A DNA stretch of 24,605 nt from Lachnospiraceae bacterium UBA1712. Lineage in GTDB: Bacteria; Bacillota; Clostridia; Lachnospirales; Lachnospiraceae. The translations under genes and the position numbers were made by a program. The notes under the pieces were generated by a model. That model saw only the letters and a list, made by a program, of their open reading frames with translations. It ran no database searches and was not told where the DNA came from. The DNA is taken from assembly GCA_002317175.1 (NCBI GenBank), contig DCJA01000013.1, forward strand, positions 34,837 through 59,441, written 5' to 3'. This document shows positions 7,856-16,170 of this stretch, piece after piece (positions within the stretch are counted from its first letter, which is position 1; each line of letters begins with the position of its first letter).

Positions 7856-8762
7856 CAAAAATTACCTTTATTTTGTCTTTTGTGGCAAGTCCCTTTGAAA
7901 ATGCGGCGGCTGATCCAGCACATACCGACATCCTGACTGCACTCTCATAATCTCCATTCTTCAGATACTCTGCTACAAAGCCTGCCAGCATAGAGTCTCC
8001 CGCCCCAACGGTATTGACCAGCTCTCCGCTAGCTGATTGCATCCTGTATCTCTCTCCTGTTTTGCTGGCAAAGCAGGCACCTTTCTCTCCCAAACTGATC
8101 AGTACATTTTCAGCTCCCATTGCAAGAAGCGAATCCGCTGCAGCGTTCACGTCCTCTTCCGATTCTAATTGAATGCCGAGTACATCTCTAATCTCATCCT
8201 CATTGGGTTTAATAAGAAAAGGCTTGTGCGCAATCGCCTGTCTCAGATATGCACCTGATATATCCACTATAAGCTTTGCGCCTGTACTATTAACTGCACA
8301 AAGAATTTCATCAAAGTTCTCCATTGAAATGCTTCCAGGAACACTGCCTGATATTATTATATAATCATTTTGTGTCATATCCTTGAACATTTCTTTAAAA
8401 ATGTTTAATTCTTCTTTAGTGATAAACGGTCCAGTTCCATTGAAATCTGTCTCACTAATCCCAGCATCTGTACTTTTCCTAAGTTTTACATTGATTCGGG
8501 TGATTCCATTTTTAAGCCTTATAAGTCTGTGCTGCACACCTATCTCTTCAAGCAGGCTAATCAGACATTCACCAGTAGTTCCCGCTACAAAGCCCAGAGC
8601 TTCATTGGGAATATCAAGACTGTTCAATACCTGGGAAACATTGATTCCTTTTCCCCCCGGCATGAGCTCATAATCTGTTATTTTATGTATCTTCCCCTCC
8701 TCAGTGCCATCTGTATACGCCAGATAGTCCAGCGAGGTGTTCAATGTAACTGTATATACCAT
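7839..8762 (-). CDS. fruK: 1-phosphofructokinase (PfkB family)
   Basis: It phosphorylates fructose 1-phosphate to fructose 1,6-bisphosphate with ATP in the cytoplasm, downstream of a fructose PTS. The 307-residue length is typical. The first PfkB signature appears as MPGGKGINVSQVLNSL (about 34-49) and the second as NTVGAGDSMLAGF with catalytic Asp256. The N-terminus MVYTVTLNTSLDY is the standard FruK/LacC start, which fixes the ATG. Tagatose-6-phosphate kinase (LacC) is the main alternative, and ptsI two genes downstream fits either. No good Shine-Dalgarno is visible: the upstream bases after the preceding terminator are AT-rich with only an AAAAGA stretch near the ATG. No fructose-specific EII or FruR gene is nearby in this window. 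Confidence 0.82.
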   Translation of the reverse strand: MVYTVTLNTSLDYLAYTDGTEEGKIHKITDYELMPGGKGINVSQVLNSLDIPNEALGFVAGTTGECLISLLEEIGVQHRLIRLKNGITRINVKLRKSTDAGISETDFNGTGPFITKEELNIFKEMFKDMTQNDYIIISGSVPGSISMENFDEILCAVNSTGAKLIVDISGAYLRQAIAHKPFLIKPNEDEIRDVLGIQLESEEDVNAAADSLLAMGAENVLISLGEKGACFASKTGERYRMQSASGELVNTVGAGDSMLAGFVAEYLKNGDYESAVRMSVCAGSAAAFSKGLATKDKIKVIFDGLFR

Positions 8763-8778
8763 ATCTTTTAACTAAAAT

Positions 8779-8808
8779 AAAAGACAGGCTCTTTGCTGCC
8801 TGTCTTTT
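8779..8808 (-). terminator. Intrinsic terminator after the FAD oxidoreductase
   Basis: An 11-bp perfect stem (AAAAGACAGGC with GCCTGTCTTTT) and 8-base loop lie seven bases after the stop codon of the upstream minus-strand gene. On the minus strand the stem runs into TTTTATTTTA, giving a standard rho-independent terminator. Only 16 bases separate it from the fruK start. Confidence 0.85.
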
Positions 8809-8815
8809 GTATAAT

Positions 8816-10369
8816 TTACTTTGATTCGTGATATTCCTTCTCAGTATTAACGCTCCACACGTTACTCTTATCTGTAACACCACCAACAATATTCTTAACA
8901 GCTTCAAAGGATGTACACATTGAATGATCAAGATTGTTGTATCTGTGCTGTCCGTTACGTCCTACGCAGTACAGGTTATCAATACCACTCAAATACTCAA
9001 CAAGTTCATCCATATGATCATATGTATCAAAATATGCCGGATATGCTTTCTTAACCTTCTCCTCGTGATAGTCAATTACATCCTTCTTGTCTGCAATCAA
9101 ACCAAGGTTAATCATATCCTGAATAGCGAAATCAGCGAACTCATCCTCTGTCATCTTCCACCATTCATCATCTTCATAACAGAAATACTCAAGACCTACC
9201 CAGACTGTATTCTCCAGATCCTTTACCATATACGGAGACCAGTTATTGTATACCTGGAATCGTCCCATCTGAATACCTTTATCATGAACATATACCCAGT
9301 TATCAGGGATAATATTTCCAATTGTATTTATCTTTGTCTTGTTCTTAAGAAGAAGCTTTGGAACAAGAACACCAAGTGTAATGTAATCTCTGTATGGAAG
9401 TCCTGCAGCAATATCAGCGTACTGCTTTGGTACATCATTCATACCAGCCACAAGATCCTTAACTGGCATTGAAGAAATGATATAGTCACCTTCAAATACT
9501 TCCTCGATTCCATCATGCTTAATCTTTACACCTGTGATATGGTTATTCTCATCTTTAATGACACCAACCGCCTGATGATTACGAAGGATTGTTCCACCTC
9601 TCTTGATAATCTCATCAGCAGTCACATCCCACAGCTGACCAGGTCCAAGCTTTGGATACTTAAATTCTTCAATAAGGGAAGTCTCAACTTTTCTATTTTT
9701 TTTGCCTGGAATAAGCTTTCCAAACATATCCTTAAGAATCGCAATAATAGACAAGCCCTTAACTCTCTGGCTACCCCAGTCTGGTGCAATTACGCTTGGA
9801 TGACGTCCCCAGAGATTCTCTGTATATCTTTCAAAAAACATACTGTAGAGTTTCTTACCAAATCTGTTGATATAGAAATCCTCCAGGCTGTTTTCTTTTC
9901 TCTTATGTATAATGCTCGCCAGGTAGCTAAAACCAACTGCCATGGTCGTAAATAGCCCCATATTAGTGAGTGTCTCAAGCTTCAGCGAGATTGGATAATC
10001 AAAAAACTTTTTATTGAAGAAGATTCTTGATACTCTTCTTCTGGTAAGCATAGTGCGGTCTTCTGACTCAGGATCAGGACCTGATTGAGCTAAAGGTACA
10101 GTTACACCAAGTTTTTTATAATCTGCCGCTGGTGCTGCCTGCATAGGAAGCATTTTATCCCACCATGCATTTACCTCTGGAACCTTGGAGAAGAATCTGT
10201 GTCCTCCCATATCCATACGGTTTCCTTTATATGTAACTGTCTTAGAGATACCACCCATATGCTCGCTCTCTTCAAAGACAACGACCTCTATGTCTTCTCC
10301 TTTTTCCAACAATTCATATGCAGCTGTAAGTCCTGCTGGACCTGCACCGATGACTAATGCTTTCTTCAT
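8816..10369 (-). CDS. NAD(P)/FAD-dependent oxidoreductase, UDP-galactopyranose mutase-like
   Basis: The 517-residue flavoprotein opens with a Rossmann dinucleotide fold: VIGAGPAGLTAAYELL (glycines 8, 10, 13), acidic Glu33/Glu34 for the ribose, and the GGISKT motif (39-44). The family-typical GGHRFFSK block follows at 55-62. Near the C-terminus, VGRNGQHRYNNLDHSM matches the FAD-closing motif of proteins often annotated as protoporphyrinogen-oxidase-like or UGM-like in surface-polysaccharide clusters. It is longer than true UDP-galactopyranose mutase (about 370-390), so the exact substrate is unknown; a nucleotide-sugar or lipid-linked sugar is a guess from context. The ATG at 10369 directly precedes the Rossmann strand and has AGAGGG upstream; a GTG-initiated longer form from 10408 is less likely. 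A separate promoter lies upstream and a terminator downstream, so it is monocistronic or nearly so. Confidence 0.8.
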   Translation of the reverse strand: MKKALVIGAGPAGLTAAYELLEKGEDIEVVVFEESEHMGGISKTVTYKGNRMDMGGHRFFSKVPEVNAWWDKMLPMQAAPAADYKKLGVTVPLAQSGPDPESEDRTMLTRRRVSRIFFNKKFFDYPISLKLETLTNMGLFTTMAVGFSYLASIIHKRKENSLEDFYINRFGKKLYSMFFERYTENLWGRHPSVIAPDWGSQRVKGLSIIAILKDMFGKLIPGKKNRKVETSLIEEFKYPKLGPGQLWDVTADEIIKRGGTILRNHQAVGVIKDENNHITGVKIKHDGIEEVFEGDYIISSMPVKDLVAGMNDVPKQYADIAAGLPYRDYITLGVLVPKLLLKNKTKINTIGNIIPDNWVYVHDKGIQMGRFQVYNNWSPYMVKDLENTVWVGLEYFCYEDDEWWKMTEDEFADFAIQDMINLGLIADKKDVIDYHEEKVKKAYPAYFDTYDHMDELVEYLSGIDNLYCVGRNGQHRYNNLDHSMCTSFEAVKNIVGGVTDKSNVWSVNTEKEYHESK

Positions 10370-10414
10370 TCTGCCCTCTGAGTAATAAAAATTTGTAGTT
10401 GCCCACACTTTGTT

Positions 10415-10443
10415 ATCATAACACAGATTTCCATATGTGTCAC
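10415..10443 (-). promoter_or_regulatory. Sigma-A promoter of the FAD oxidoreductase gene
   Basis: On the minus strand, GTGACA and TATGAT are separated by exactly 17 bases, each one mismatch from the TTGACA/TATAAT consensus. It sits in the 102-base gap after the MATE gene and would start transcription about 40 bases before the ATG at 10369. Confidence 0.65.
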
Positions 10444-10471
10444 GATAACTTGTCCCATATCCGCTCTGCTT

Positions 10472-11830
10472 TTACGCCTTATCCAGCATATATTTAAATT
10501 TTGGCCTTGCCACCAGTATGAAACAGGTCAGATGAACAAGAAATGTCAGAGTCCACGAAATAGGATATGACACATAAAGTCTTTCAAGAGAAGGACTCAT
10601 TCGAAATACCGTAAATATCCAGATAACTCTGAATGCGCAGGCTCCGGTAAATGATACCAGCATAGGCATAATTGAAAAGCCCATGCCTCGCAGACTTCCC
10701 ACTATTACATCCATAATTCCGCAGAGGAAATATGTTGGGAAGATTATGGCCATTCTGCGAAGTCCAAAAGCTATAACCTCGGGATCTGATGAATAAATTC
10801 CCAGCAGTTGCTCGCCAAAAGCCCAGGACACAAGTCCCATAGTCAGGCCTGTTATTGTTACACAGGCAAGACAGATTCCCAGCACACGCTGCGTTCTGTC
10901 AAATCTTTTTGCTCCCATATTCTGACCAGTAAAGCTAAGCGCTGTCTGATGAAATGAGTTCATGGCATTGTATATAAAGCCCTCCAGATTGCAGGTTGCT
11001 GTGTTGCCCGCAACAACAACTGCTCCAAAGGAATTGACACTGGACTGAATAAGTACATTTGATACCGAAAATATCGCTCCCTGAAATCCTGCTGGCAATC
11101 CCACACGCGCAATTCGTGCAGTCTCATTTCTGTCTATACACAGCTTCTTAAGTTCCAGTTTGCAGGGGCCATCCATCTGCATCAGACATCTGACAATCAA
11201 AGCTGCACTTACTATCTGAGAAATATCTGTAGCAAGAGCAACTCCTGCTACCCCCATTCCAAAGCCAATTACAAATATCAGATTTAAAATCACATTGATT
11301 ACTCCTGCTGCCAGCAGATAGTAAAGAGGTCTTTTGGTATCTCCCACAGCTCTGAGTATCGCAGCACCAAAGTTGTAGAGAAGCATCACCGGCATTCCCG
11401 CAAAATAGACCTGCATATATATTACAGACAGCGGCAATATCTGTTCTGGAGTTCCCATCATTTCCAAAAGTGGTTTTGAAAATGCGAAACCCACAAAAAG
11501 CAGAATAATACCGCATATTATGCTAAGAGAAATAGCGGTATGAACCGATTTTGATAGTTCATCATATCTCTTTGCACCATAATAATGTGCCACCGCAACA
11601 TTGGCTCCCACGGATAGTCCCATAAAGACATTGATAAGCAGGTTGATAAGTGAGCTTGTAGCACCAACTGCTCCTAATGCATCGCTTCCCGCATATTGTC
11701 CTACCACTACCATATCTGCTGCATTGAACAGAAGCTGCAGTATTCCCGCTGCCATTAGCGGAAATGTATATATAAGTATTTTACCAAGCAGCGGACCTTC
11801 ACACATGTCCATCTCATATTTTTTTGCCAT
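10472..11830 (-). CDS. MATE family efflux transporter
   Basis: MATE proteins are cation-driven antiporters in the cytoplasmic membrane that export drugs or metabolites. The 452-residue product has the 12-helix, two-lobe layout of the family. The N-lobe carries PLMAAGILQLLFNAADMVVVGQYAG (about residues 24-48) and AILRAVGDTKRPL. The matching C-lobe carries NSFHQTALSFTGQNMGAKRFDR and GSLRGMGFSIMP. It resembles the NorM/DinF-type Gram-positive subgroup; the substrate cannot be deduced. The ATG at 11830 (MAKKYEMDM) has GGGAGG five bases upstream. A longer reading from 11914 would run through the preceding terminator and is rejected. It is separated from the SGNH gene by that terminator and probably has its own promoter, which I could not assign with confidence. 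Confidence 0.87.
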   Translation of the reverse strand: MAKKYEMDMCEGPLLGKILIYTFPLMAAGILQLLFNAADMVVVGQYAGSDALGAVGATSSLINLLINVFMGLSVGANVAVAHYYGAKRYDELSKSVHTAISLSIICGIILLFVGFAFSKPLLEMMGTPEQILPLSVIYMQVYFAGMPVMLLYNFGAAILRAVGDTKRPLYYLLAAGVINVILNLIFVIGFGMGVAGVALATDISQIVSAALIVRCLMQMDGPCKLELKKLCIDRNETARIARVGLPAGFQGAIFSVSNVLIQSSVNSFGAVVVAGNTATCNLEGFIYNAMNSFHQTALSFTGQNMGAKRFDRTQRVLGICLACVTITGLTMGLVSWAFGEQLLGIYSSDPEVIAFGLRRMAIIFPTYFLCGIMDVIVGSLRGMGFSIMPMLVSFTGACAFRVIWIFTVFRMSPSLERLYVSYPISWTLTFLVHLTCFILVARPKFKYMLDKA

Positions 11831-11886
11831 GATTACCTCCCGTGACATTTCGCAGCTGCCACAACGTATCTGTGCAAAGCTAAAAA

Positions 11887-11913
11887 TGTCAGGCCCAAGT
11901 ATTAGGCCTGACA
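11887..11913 (-). terminator. Intrinsic terminator after the SGNH lipoprotein gene
   Basis: A 9-bp stem (TGTCAGGCC with GGCCTGACA) with a 9-base loop begins five bases after the minus-strand stop at 11919 and is followed on that strand by TTTTTA. It ends the gene group that begins at metF. Confidence 0.82.
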
Positions 11914-11918
11914 AATAA

Positions 11919-13073
11919 TTATTTTAATGATCCGACAATCATATTAAATATTCTTACATAGGTATCTGTATCGTAATGCAATCCATCCACCAGATAATAT
12001 CCTGAATTAACAAGTGCAGTATGGGTGTCTATCCATCTTACACCAGAGAGCTGTCCTACAATATAGCTGTTGAAGTTGACAACCTGCTCCTCTGTAACCC
12101 ATGGGTTTTCCCAGACCGGATTAACCGATACAAAATAGGTTTTTGCTCCTCTTGCTGCCCACTCTGCTGCCTTCTGATTAATCAGTGCGGCGTAACTTGC
12201 ACCATTTCCTACGTCATTAACGCCCAGGCAGATAACAACCTTGGTTCCCTTGCCTATACATGGATCAGCCTGTCCAATAGCTGTTTCTGAAAGCCACTTA
12301 TAACCTTTTCCACCTTCACAGATCCAGGAACTGTTTCCACCACCAACTGCTTCCCTCATCTGAACACATCTGGAATCTCCGATAAAGAGAATTCCTGCCG
12401 GAGCCATCACGGGTGTCGCAGGAGCAGCTTCCGCAGGAGCCCCCTGCTGTGTCTGCGCATTCTGTGTAGCAGCCTGCTGCTGTTGAATAGCAGCCATTGC
12501 CTCCGCTTCCTTCTGTGCCTTTAAGGCTTCCAGATCAACTTCAGCATCACCCAGCATATCGTTACTGATAAATGCATTTTTATCACCATACTTTATAAGA
12601 TACCAGCCCTTTTCGCCATATCTTCCAACTACGGTTACTTCCTTATTCAATTCATAATAATCAACCTTATCATAACTGGTTGAGGGACCTTTTCTTACAT
12701 TGGCATTTTTCTGCAGATACATAGTCTTTGCTTCTTCAAACATTACTATCTGTTCTCTGTCCACATCCTCTGCAAGTCCATCCTCAAGAAGCTTTGCCTT
12801 TTCCTCTGCTTCCTTTGCGGCAGCCTCCTGTGCTTCTTTTTCCTCTTTAGCCTTTAGTTCTTCTGCCTGCTTGGCTTCCTCAGCTTCTTTTTTCTTCAGC
12901 TCTTCCTCAGCCTTCTTAGCCTCTTCTTCTGCCTTTGCTTCTTCCTGAGCCTTTAACTCTTCTTCGGTCTGAGTCTGTTCCTGTGTCTGCTCTTCGCTCA
13001 CGCTCGAAGCACCGCAACAACATAAGCTAAGTACACAAAGTAACATAGCCAATGACAACAATAACTTTTTCAT
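11919..13073 (-). CDS. Secreted lipoprotein with coiled coil, SH3b and SGNH-hydrolase domains
   Basis: The 384-residue product begins with a lipoprotein signal (KKLLLSLAMLLCVLSLC; lipobox cysteine at about 18). A Glu/Ala/Lys-rich coiled coil follows (about 27-97), then a bacterial SH3 domain (about 115-175; NANVRKGPSTSYDKV and WYLIKYGDKNAFI). After a Gln/Ala/Pro linker (195-225) comes an SGNH/GDSL hydrolase domain. The hydrolase shows block I GDSR with Ser234, block III GVND with Asn286/Asp287, and block V DGLH with Asp363/His366, so the catalytic triad is complete. Expected role: an O-acyl esterase or acyl transferase acting outside the membrane, held near the wall by the SH3 domain. It lies 17 bp after a membrane O-acyltransferase, the same two activities that are fused in OatA-type proteins. 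GAGGAG lies six bases before the ATG. The true substrate is not known. Confidence 0.85.
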   Translation of the reverse strand: MKKLLLSLAMLLCVLSLCCCGASSVSEEQTQEQTQTEEELKAQEEAKAEEEAKKAEEELKKKEAEEAKQAEELKAKEEKEAQEAAAKEAEEKAKLLEDGLAEDVDREQIVMFEEAKTMYLQKNANVRKGPSTSYDKVDYYELNKEVTVVGRYGEKGWYLIKYGDKNAFISNDMLGDAEVDLEALKAQKEAEAMAAIQQQQAATQNAQTQQGAPAEAAPATPVMAPAGILFIGDSRCVQMREAVGGGNSSWICEGGKGYKWLSETAIGQADPCIGKGTKVVICLGVNDVGNGASYAALINQKAAEWAARGAKTYFVSVNPVWENPWVTEEQVVNFNSYIVGQLSGVRWIDTHTALVNSGYYLVDGLHYDTDTYVRIFNMIVGSLK

Positions 13074-13090
13074 AATTAACTCCTCATAAG

Positions 13091-14014
13091 TTATTTATCT
13101 TTAATCTTTATCAGATTATTCAGATTCCATTCTATAGCAAAACCAACTGCAACTGCTATTACTAATGAAATCATAGCAGTTAAAATAGCATTTTTTGCAT
13201 AAGGCCACTCTGTATGCATCATTACTATCTTCCAAAACAGCCTTAAATGCAAGAGGTATATGTATAAAGAATATCTTCCTATAGCTGAGAGAATCACTCC
13301 ACCCGCCTGGAAATTGATACAGCATCCCAGTGCAAACACTGTAAAACTCATACTGACCACCATATGCGACCACATCTGCGGATCACCCGAATATATAAAC
13401 CAGGCCGCAGACATAACAGCAAATGCTATTACGGTAAGATTTGTTTTGTTAAACCATGTTTTAACTTTATCTCCAAATTTCCCTTCCAGACTAGCCGCAT
13501 ATATTCCTACTAGAAATGCACCGTTGGAAAGCTCCCAGAAATCCGCTCTTCCTACACTATACATCCAGTAAGTATATCCTATAACAGCTATTGTAATCAG
13601 CAGCTCTTTAAACTTATCTATCCTATATATAATCATAAACATGATATACAGTATGAAAATTACGTTCATAAACCAGTAATCCATACCCGTAATCAGTGAC
13701 ACAAATGACTTTGTATCAGTTATGCTCTTCTCAATGATAGCGAAAAAACCAACAATTAATATATATGGTACATAGGAATTAATAAAACGCTTTAGTACAA
13801 ATCGTTTAGTAATTCCACTCTTTTGCGTAGATTTGACCAGTCCGTATCCTGACAGCATAAAGAAGATATCTACGCCATAGACTCCCAGCTTGGAAATAAA
13901 ATCCTTTGCCACGGGTCTCAATGGTTCCACATACATTGCGGCAGCATAGTGGGATGCAATTACCATCAGTATCGCTATTCCTCTAAAAACCTTCGATGTT
14001 TTACTATCTATCAT
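13091..14014 (-). CDS. Membrane O-acyltransferase (acyltransferase family 3)
   Basis: This 307-residue integral membrane protein belongs to the acyl_transf_3 family, which moves acyl (commonly acetyl) groups across the membrane onto sugars of peptidoglycan, wall glycans or exopolysaccharides. Visible family marks are RGIAILMVIASHYAA with the catalytic-type His22, and GVDIFFMLSGYGLVKS (47-62). About nine or ten hydrophobic segments follow. It has no fused extracytoplasmic SGNH domain, but the next gene encodes one. The ATG has AAAGGG about eight bases upstream. A 98-bp gap from the upstream membrane gene carries a weak hairpin, so it may have its own promoter. Confidence 0.82.
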   Translation of the reverse strand: MIDSKTSKVFRGIAILMVIASHYAAAMYVEPLRPVAKDFISKLGVYGVDIFFMLSGYGLVKSTQKSGITKRFVLKRFINSYVPYILIVGFFAIIEKSITDTKSFVSLITGMDYWFMNVIFILYIMFMIIYRIDKFKELLITIAVIGYTYWMYSVGRADFWELSNGAFLVGIYAASLEGKFGDKVKTWFNKTNLTVIAFAVMSAAWFIYSGDPQMWSHMVVSMSFTVFALGCCINFQAGGVILSAIGRYSLYIYLLHLRLFWKIVMMHTEWPYAKNAILTAMISLVIAVAVGFAIEWNLNNLIKIKDK

Positions 14015-14056
14015 ACTTTGTCCCTTTTTATTAATTCCATTAACAAAAGCATAAGC

Positions 14057-14102
14057 AAACAGACATTTTCAACTAAGCTACAAAAACAAATCATGTCTGT
14101 TT
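14057..14102 (-). terminator. Weak inverted repeat between two membrane-protein genes
   Basis: AAACAGACAT pairs with ATGTCTGTTT over 10 bp around a 26-base loop, just after the stop of the GT-C-like gene. On the minus strand it is followed by GCTTATGCTTTTG, which is only partly T-rich. It may be a leaky terminator. Confidence 0.35.
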
Positions 14103-14112
14103 ATCAGTGTTT

Positions 14113-16113
14113 CTAAAACTTAAAATAATCTGCAATCACATAATACAGTTCTTTATTATCCGCTGCCAGATTTATGCTTCCCCCAGCGGCTACAAATGTC
14201 AGCAACGCATACGCCATAGATAATAGCATCGCAATATAAGCCAGTCTTACAACTAATCCATAACGAATCACATTCTGAGACTTATCCAGGAAAATCATCC
14301 ACATTACTGCAGCTGCAATAATCAATGCAGGAGCAAAATCGCAGCTGTATCTATATAGAACGCCCGCGCAGTTCGCGTCAAAAGCCGCAATGATAATGCC
14401 AGCTGTCAACAGATAAACAACCAGTATTTTGGCCTTCTTATCAACTTTTTTGAAGCCTGATACAACTGCTATCCAGACAGAAAGCAGCAGTGCATTGGCT
14501 GCAAATATTCCACCATAAGTATATTCAGACAGAAATCTTCCCATATAATCACCAGTTACCGTGCTGGAATTAAGATAAGGAAAATCAGTATTAATAGTGG
14601 CTGGCTGGAACAAATAACAGTAGATACTTCTTATAAGTCTGTTCATATTAAAGCCACGATGATTCATATCATTGGTCGTTAAAGTGTAGGTTGCACCAAA
14701 ATCAAATATACTTCCAAATCTGTCATAATTATATTTACATACAACGATAGCCAACAGTAGGTATGGCAGACAAAACAGAAGCGATTCAACAAGGCATTTC
14801 TTTGAAAATATCTTTCTGTCTTTCCATCCATTTTCAAACAAAAGCCAGATAACAGCCACACCTGAGAATATCAAAAGCTGTGGACGACAGCCAGCAACCA
14901 TTGCCAGCGAAAAAGCTCCTGCACACAGGCATAGTCTCTTTAACCATTTCTTCTTTGCCAGGTCAGCCTGAAGCAGGCAGGCCATTCCCATTAGGGTAAA
15001 TACAACCGCTGACAGAATAGGCACATTATAAATATCCGGTCTTGATACAAGATAGATAAAATTTGCACTTCCCGCCACTGTTATGCACAAAAGCATATAG
15101 AATACATAAGGCAGTGATCTGGTATACTTCCTAACCAGACCTGTGATCAGCCAGAACACTGCAAACACCAGCAGAATCGAGAGTATCATCATTACCTGAT
15201 AATTACTCATATCAGTGCCCTTTAGCATCAGGTATGGATAATAAAACAATAATTCAGGCACAATGCCAAAGTATGAATAGTACTTTCCATTGTAAAATGC
15301 ATAATCCATTGAATACTGTATATTTTCCGCCCACAAAGTGATGGTGTCATATGGATTGTCTACTTCCAGAATAGCTGGATCCACATACTGTTCAGTAAGT
15401 TCTACACTTCCATTGGCAAGACTGTGTGCCAGCTCCTGATACTGCTTATGATGTGGCCATGGACTATCCATTAGCAGTTTATCTGACTTAGCAAGTGAAA
15501 GCATGAGCATCATCATGCCAAGCATAACCACTCCTGTCAGGCACCACTGCCATGGCTTATTAACATCAAAATATATTTCGTGAATTCTGGATTGTGTAAA
15601 AATCAGATAAGCCAACTCAAGGATTACAAATACTATCAGCAGTCTGAGCAGCTTAATATCCACAGGAATCTGCGCATTGGCTGTAATGGATTCGATAGTC
15701 GCCTTGCAGCCCTCATCGACTCTTACCTTAACCTGAATAGTATGAACCTTGCCAAATGGATAAATATTACTAAATCCAGATCTGTCCACTCCCTTACACA
15801 TAGTATATTCAGGTGTAGCGTACTCATATTTATCACCTTCATCAGTAAGTATTGCTGATACATATGCGAGCTCATGATAATCCACTGTAGCCTTAACATT
15901 AATGTTTCTTACATCTGCATCCACAACTATAGTTTCAGAGATATAACTGCCTTCCTCATCAGTTGTAACTGATGAAGCCAGTAATATTGGCTTAACACCC
16001 TTGCAGTACCAGCTTGAGAAATTAAATACAAATACTTCTGACAAAACTGCAATAATTGCAATCAAAATGGTCGCCTTTATGAACTTGTTATTTATGGTCT
16101 TTTTATCATTCAT
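14113..16113 (-). CDS. Polytopic membrane protein, GT-C glycosyltransferase-like
   Basis: The 666-residue protein has an N-terminal membrane segment (14-34) and an extracytoplasmic, probably beta-rich domain (about 40-150). Ten or more further membrane segments start near 153. After the third segment the first large loop reads MDSPWPHHKQYQELAHSL (215-232), placing an Asp and His/Gln residues where GT-C enzymes keep their catalytic acidic motif. GKYYSYFGIVPELLFYYPYL (277-296) follows, a block common in Lachnospiraceae GT-C-like proteins. These features suggest use of a lipid-phosphate sugar outside the membrane, for example in cell-surface glycan assembly. No family could be named with certainty. 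The ATG has no Shine-Dalgarno: an in-frame stop lies two codons upstream, and a stable hairpin ends about 14 bases before it. The upstream neighbour is the radical SAM gene. Confidence 0.65.
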   Translation of the reverse strand: MNDKKTINNKFIKATILIAIIAVLSEVFVFNFSSWYCKGVKPILLASSVTTDEEGSYISETIVVDADVRNINVKATVDYHELAYVSAILTDEGDKYEYATPEYTMCKGVDRSGFSNIYPFGKVHTIQVKVRVDEGCKATIESITANAQIPVDIKLLRLLIVFVILELAYLIFTQSRIHEIYFDVNKPWQWCLTGVVMLGMMMLMLSLAKSDKLLMDSPWPHHKQYQELAHSLANGSVELTEQYVDPAILEVDNPYDTITLWAENIQYSMDYAFYNGKYYSYFGIVPELLFYYPYLMLKGTDMSNYQVMMILSILLVFAVFWLITGLVRKYTRSLPYVFYMLLCITVAGSANFIYLVSRPDIYNVPILSAVVFTLMGMACLLQADLAKKKWLKRLCLCAGAFSLAMVAGCRPQLLIFSGVAVIWLLFENGWKDRKIFSKKCLVESLLFCLPYLLLAIVVCKYNYDRFGSIFDFGATYTLTTNDMNHRGFNMNRLIRSIYCYLFQPATINTDFPYLNSSTVTGDYMGRFLSEYTYGGIFAANALLLSVWIAVVSGFKKVDKKAKILVVYLLTAGIIIAAFDANCAGVLYRYSCDFAPALIIAAAVMWMIFLDKSQNVIRYGLVVRLAYIAMLLSMAYALLTFVAAGGSINLAADNKELYYVIADYFKF

Positions 16114-16127
16114 ATATTATTGCAAGA

Positions 16128-16157
16128 AATGCACCAAACACGTGGTTTTGGTGCATT
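16128..16157 (-). terminator. Hairpin between radical SAM gene and GT-C-like gene
   Basis: An 11-bp perfect stem (AATGCACCAAA with TTTGGTGCATT) with an 8-base loop lies between the two genes, 14 bases from both the upstream stop and the downstream start. The tract after it on the minus strand (TCTTGCAATAAT) is poor in T, so it could be a weak terminator, an RNA-stability element or a translation control site for the next gene, which lacks a ribosome site. Confidence 0.45.
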
Positions 16158-16170
16158 CAATTAATCATTG

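Noticed and set aside
8924..9472. A 182-codon plus-strand open frame inside the FAD oxidoreductase gene
   Set aside because: Antisense shadow of a conserved flavoprotein; its composition is an artefact of low-GC coding sequence read backwards.
8816..10369. Canonical UDP-galactopyranose mutase (glf)
   Set aside because: The protein is about 130 residues too long and its GGHRFF and GRNGQHRYNN motifs belong to a related but different flavoprotein group.
10472..11830. Wzx-type O-antigen flippase
   Set aside because: The two-lobe motifs and the NADMVVVGQYAG-like and QNMGAK blocks fit MATE exporters better than Wzx.
12700..12948. A serine/alanine-rich plus-strand frame opposite the SGNH lipoprotein
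   Set aside because: It is the reverse reading of the Glu/Ala/Lys coiled-coil repeat and shows only simple composition.
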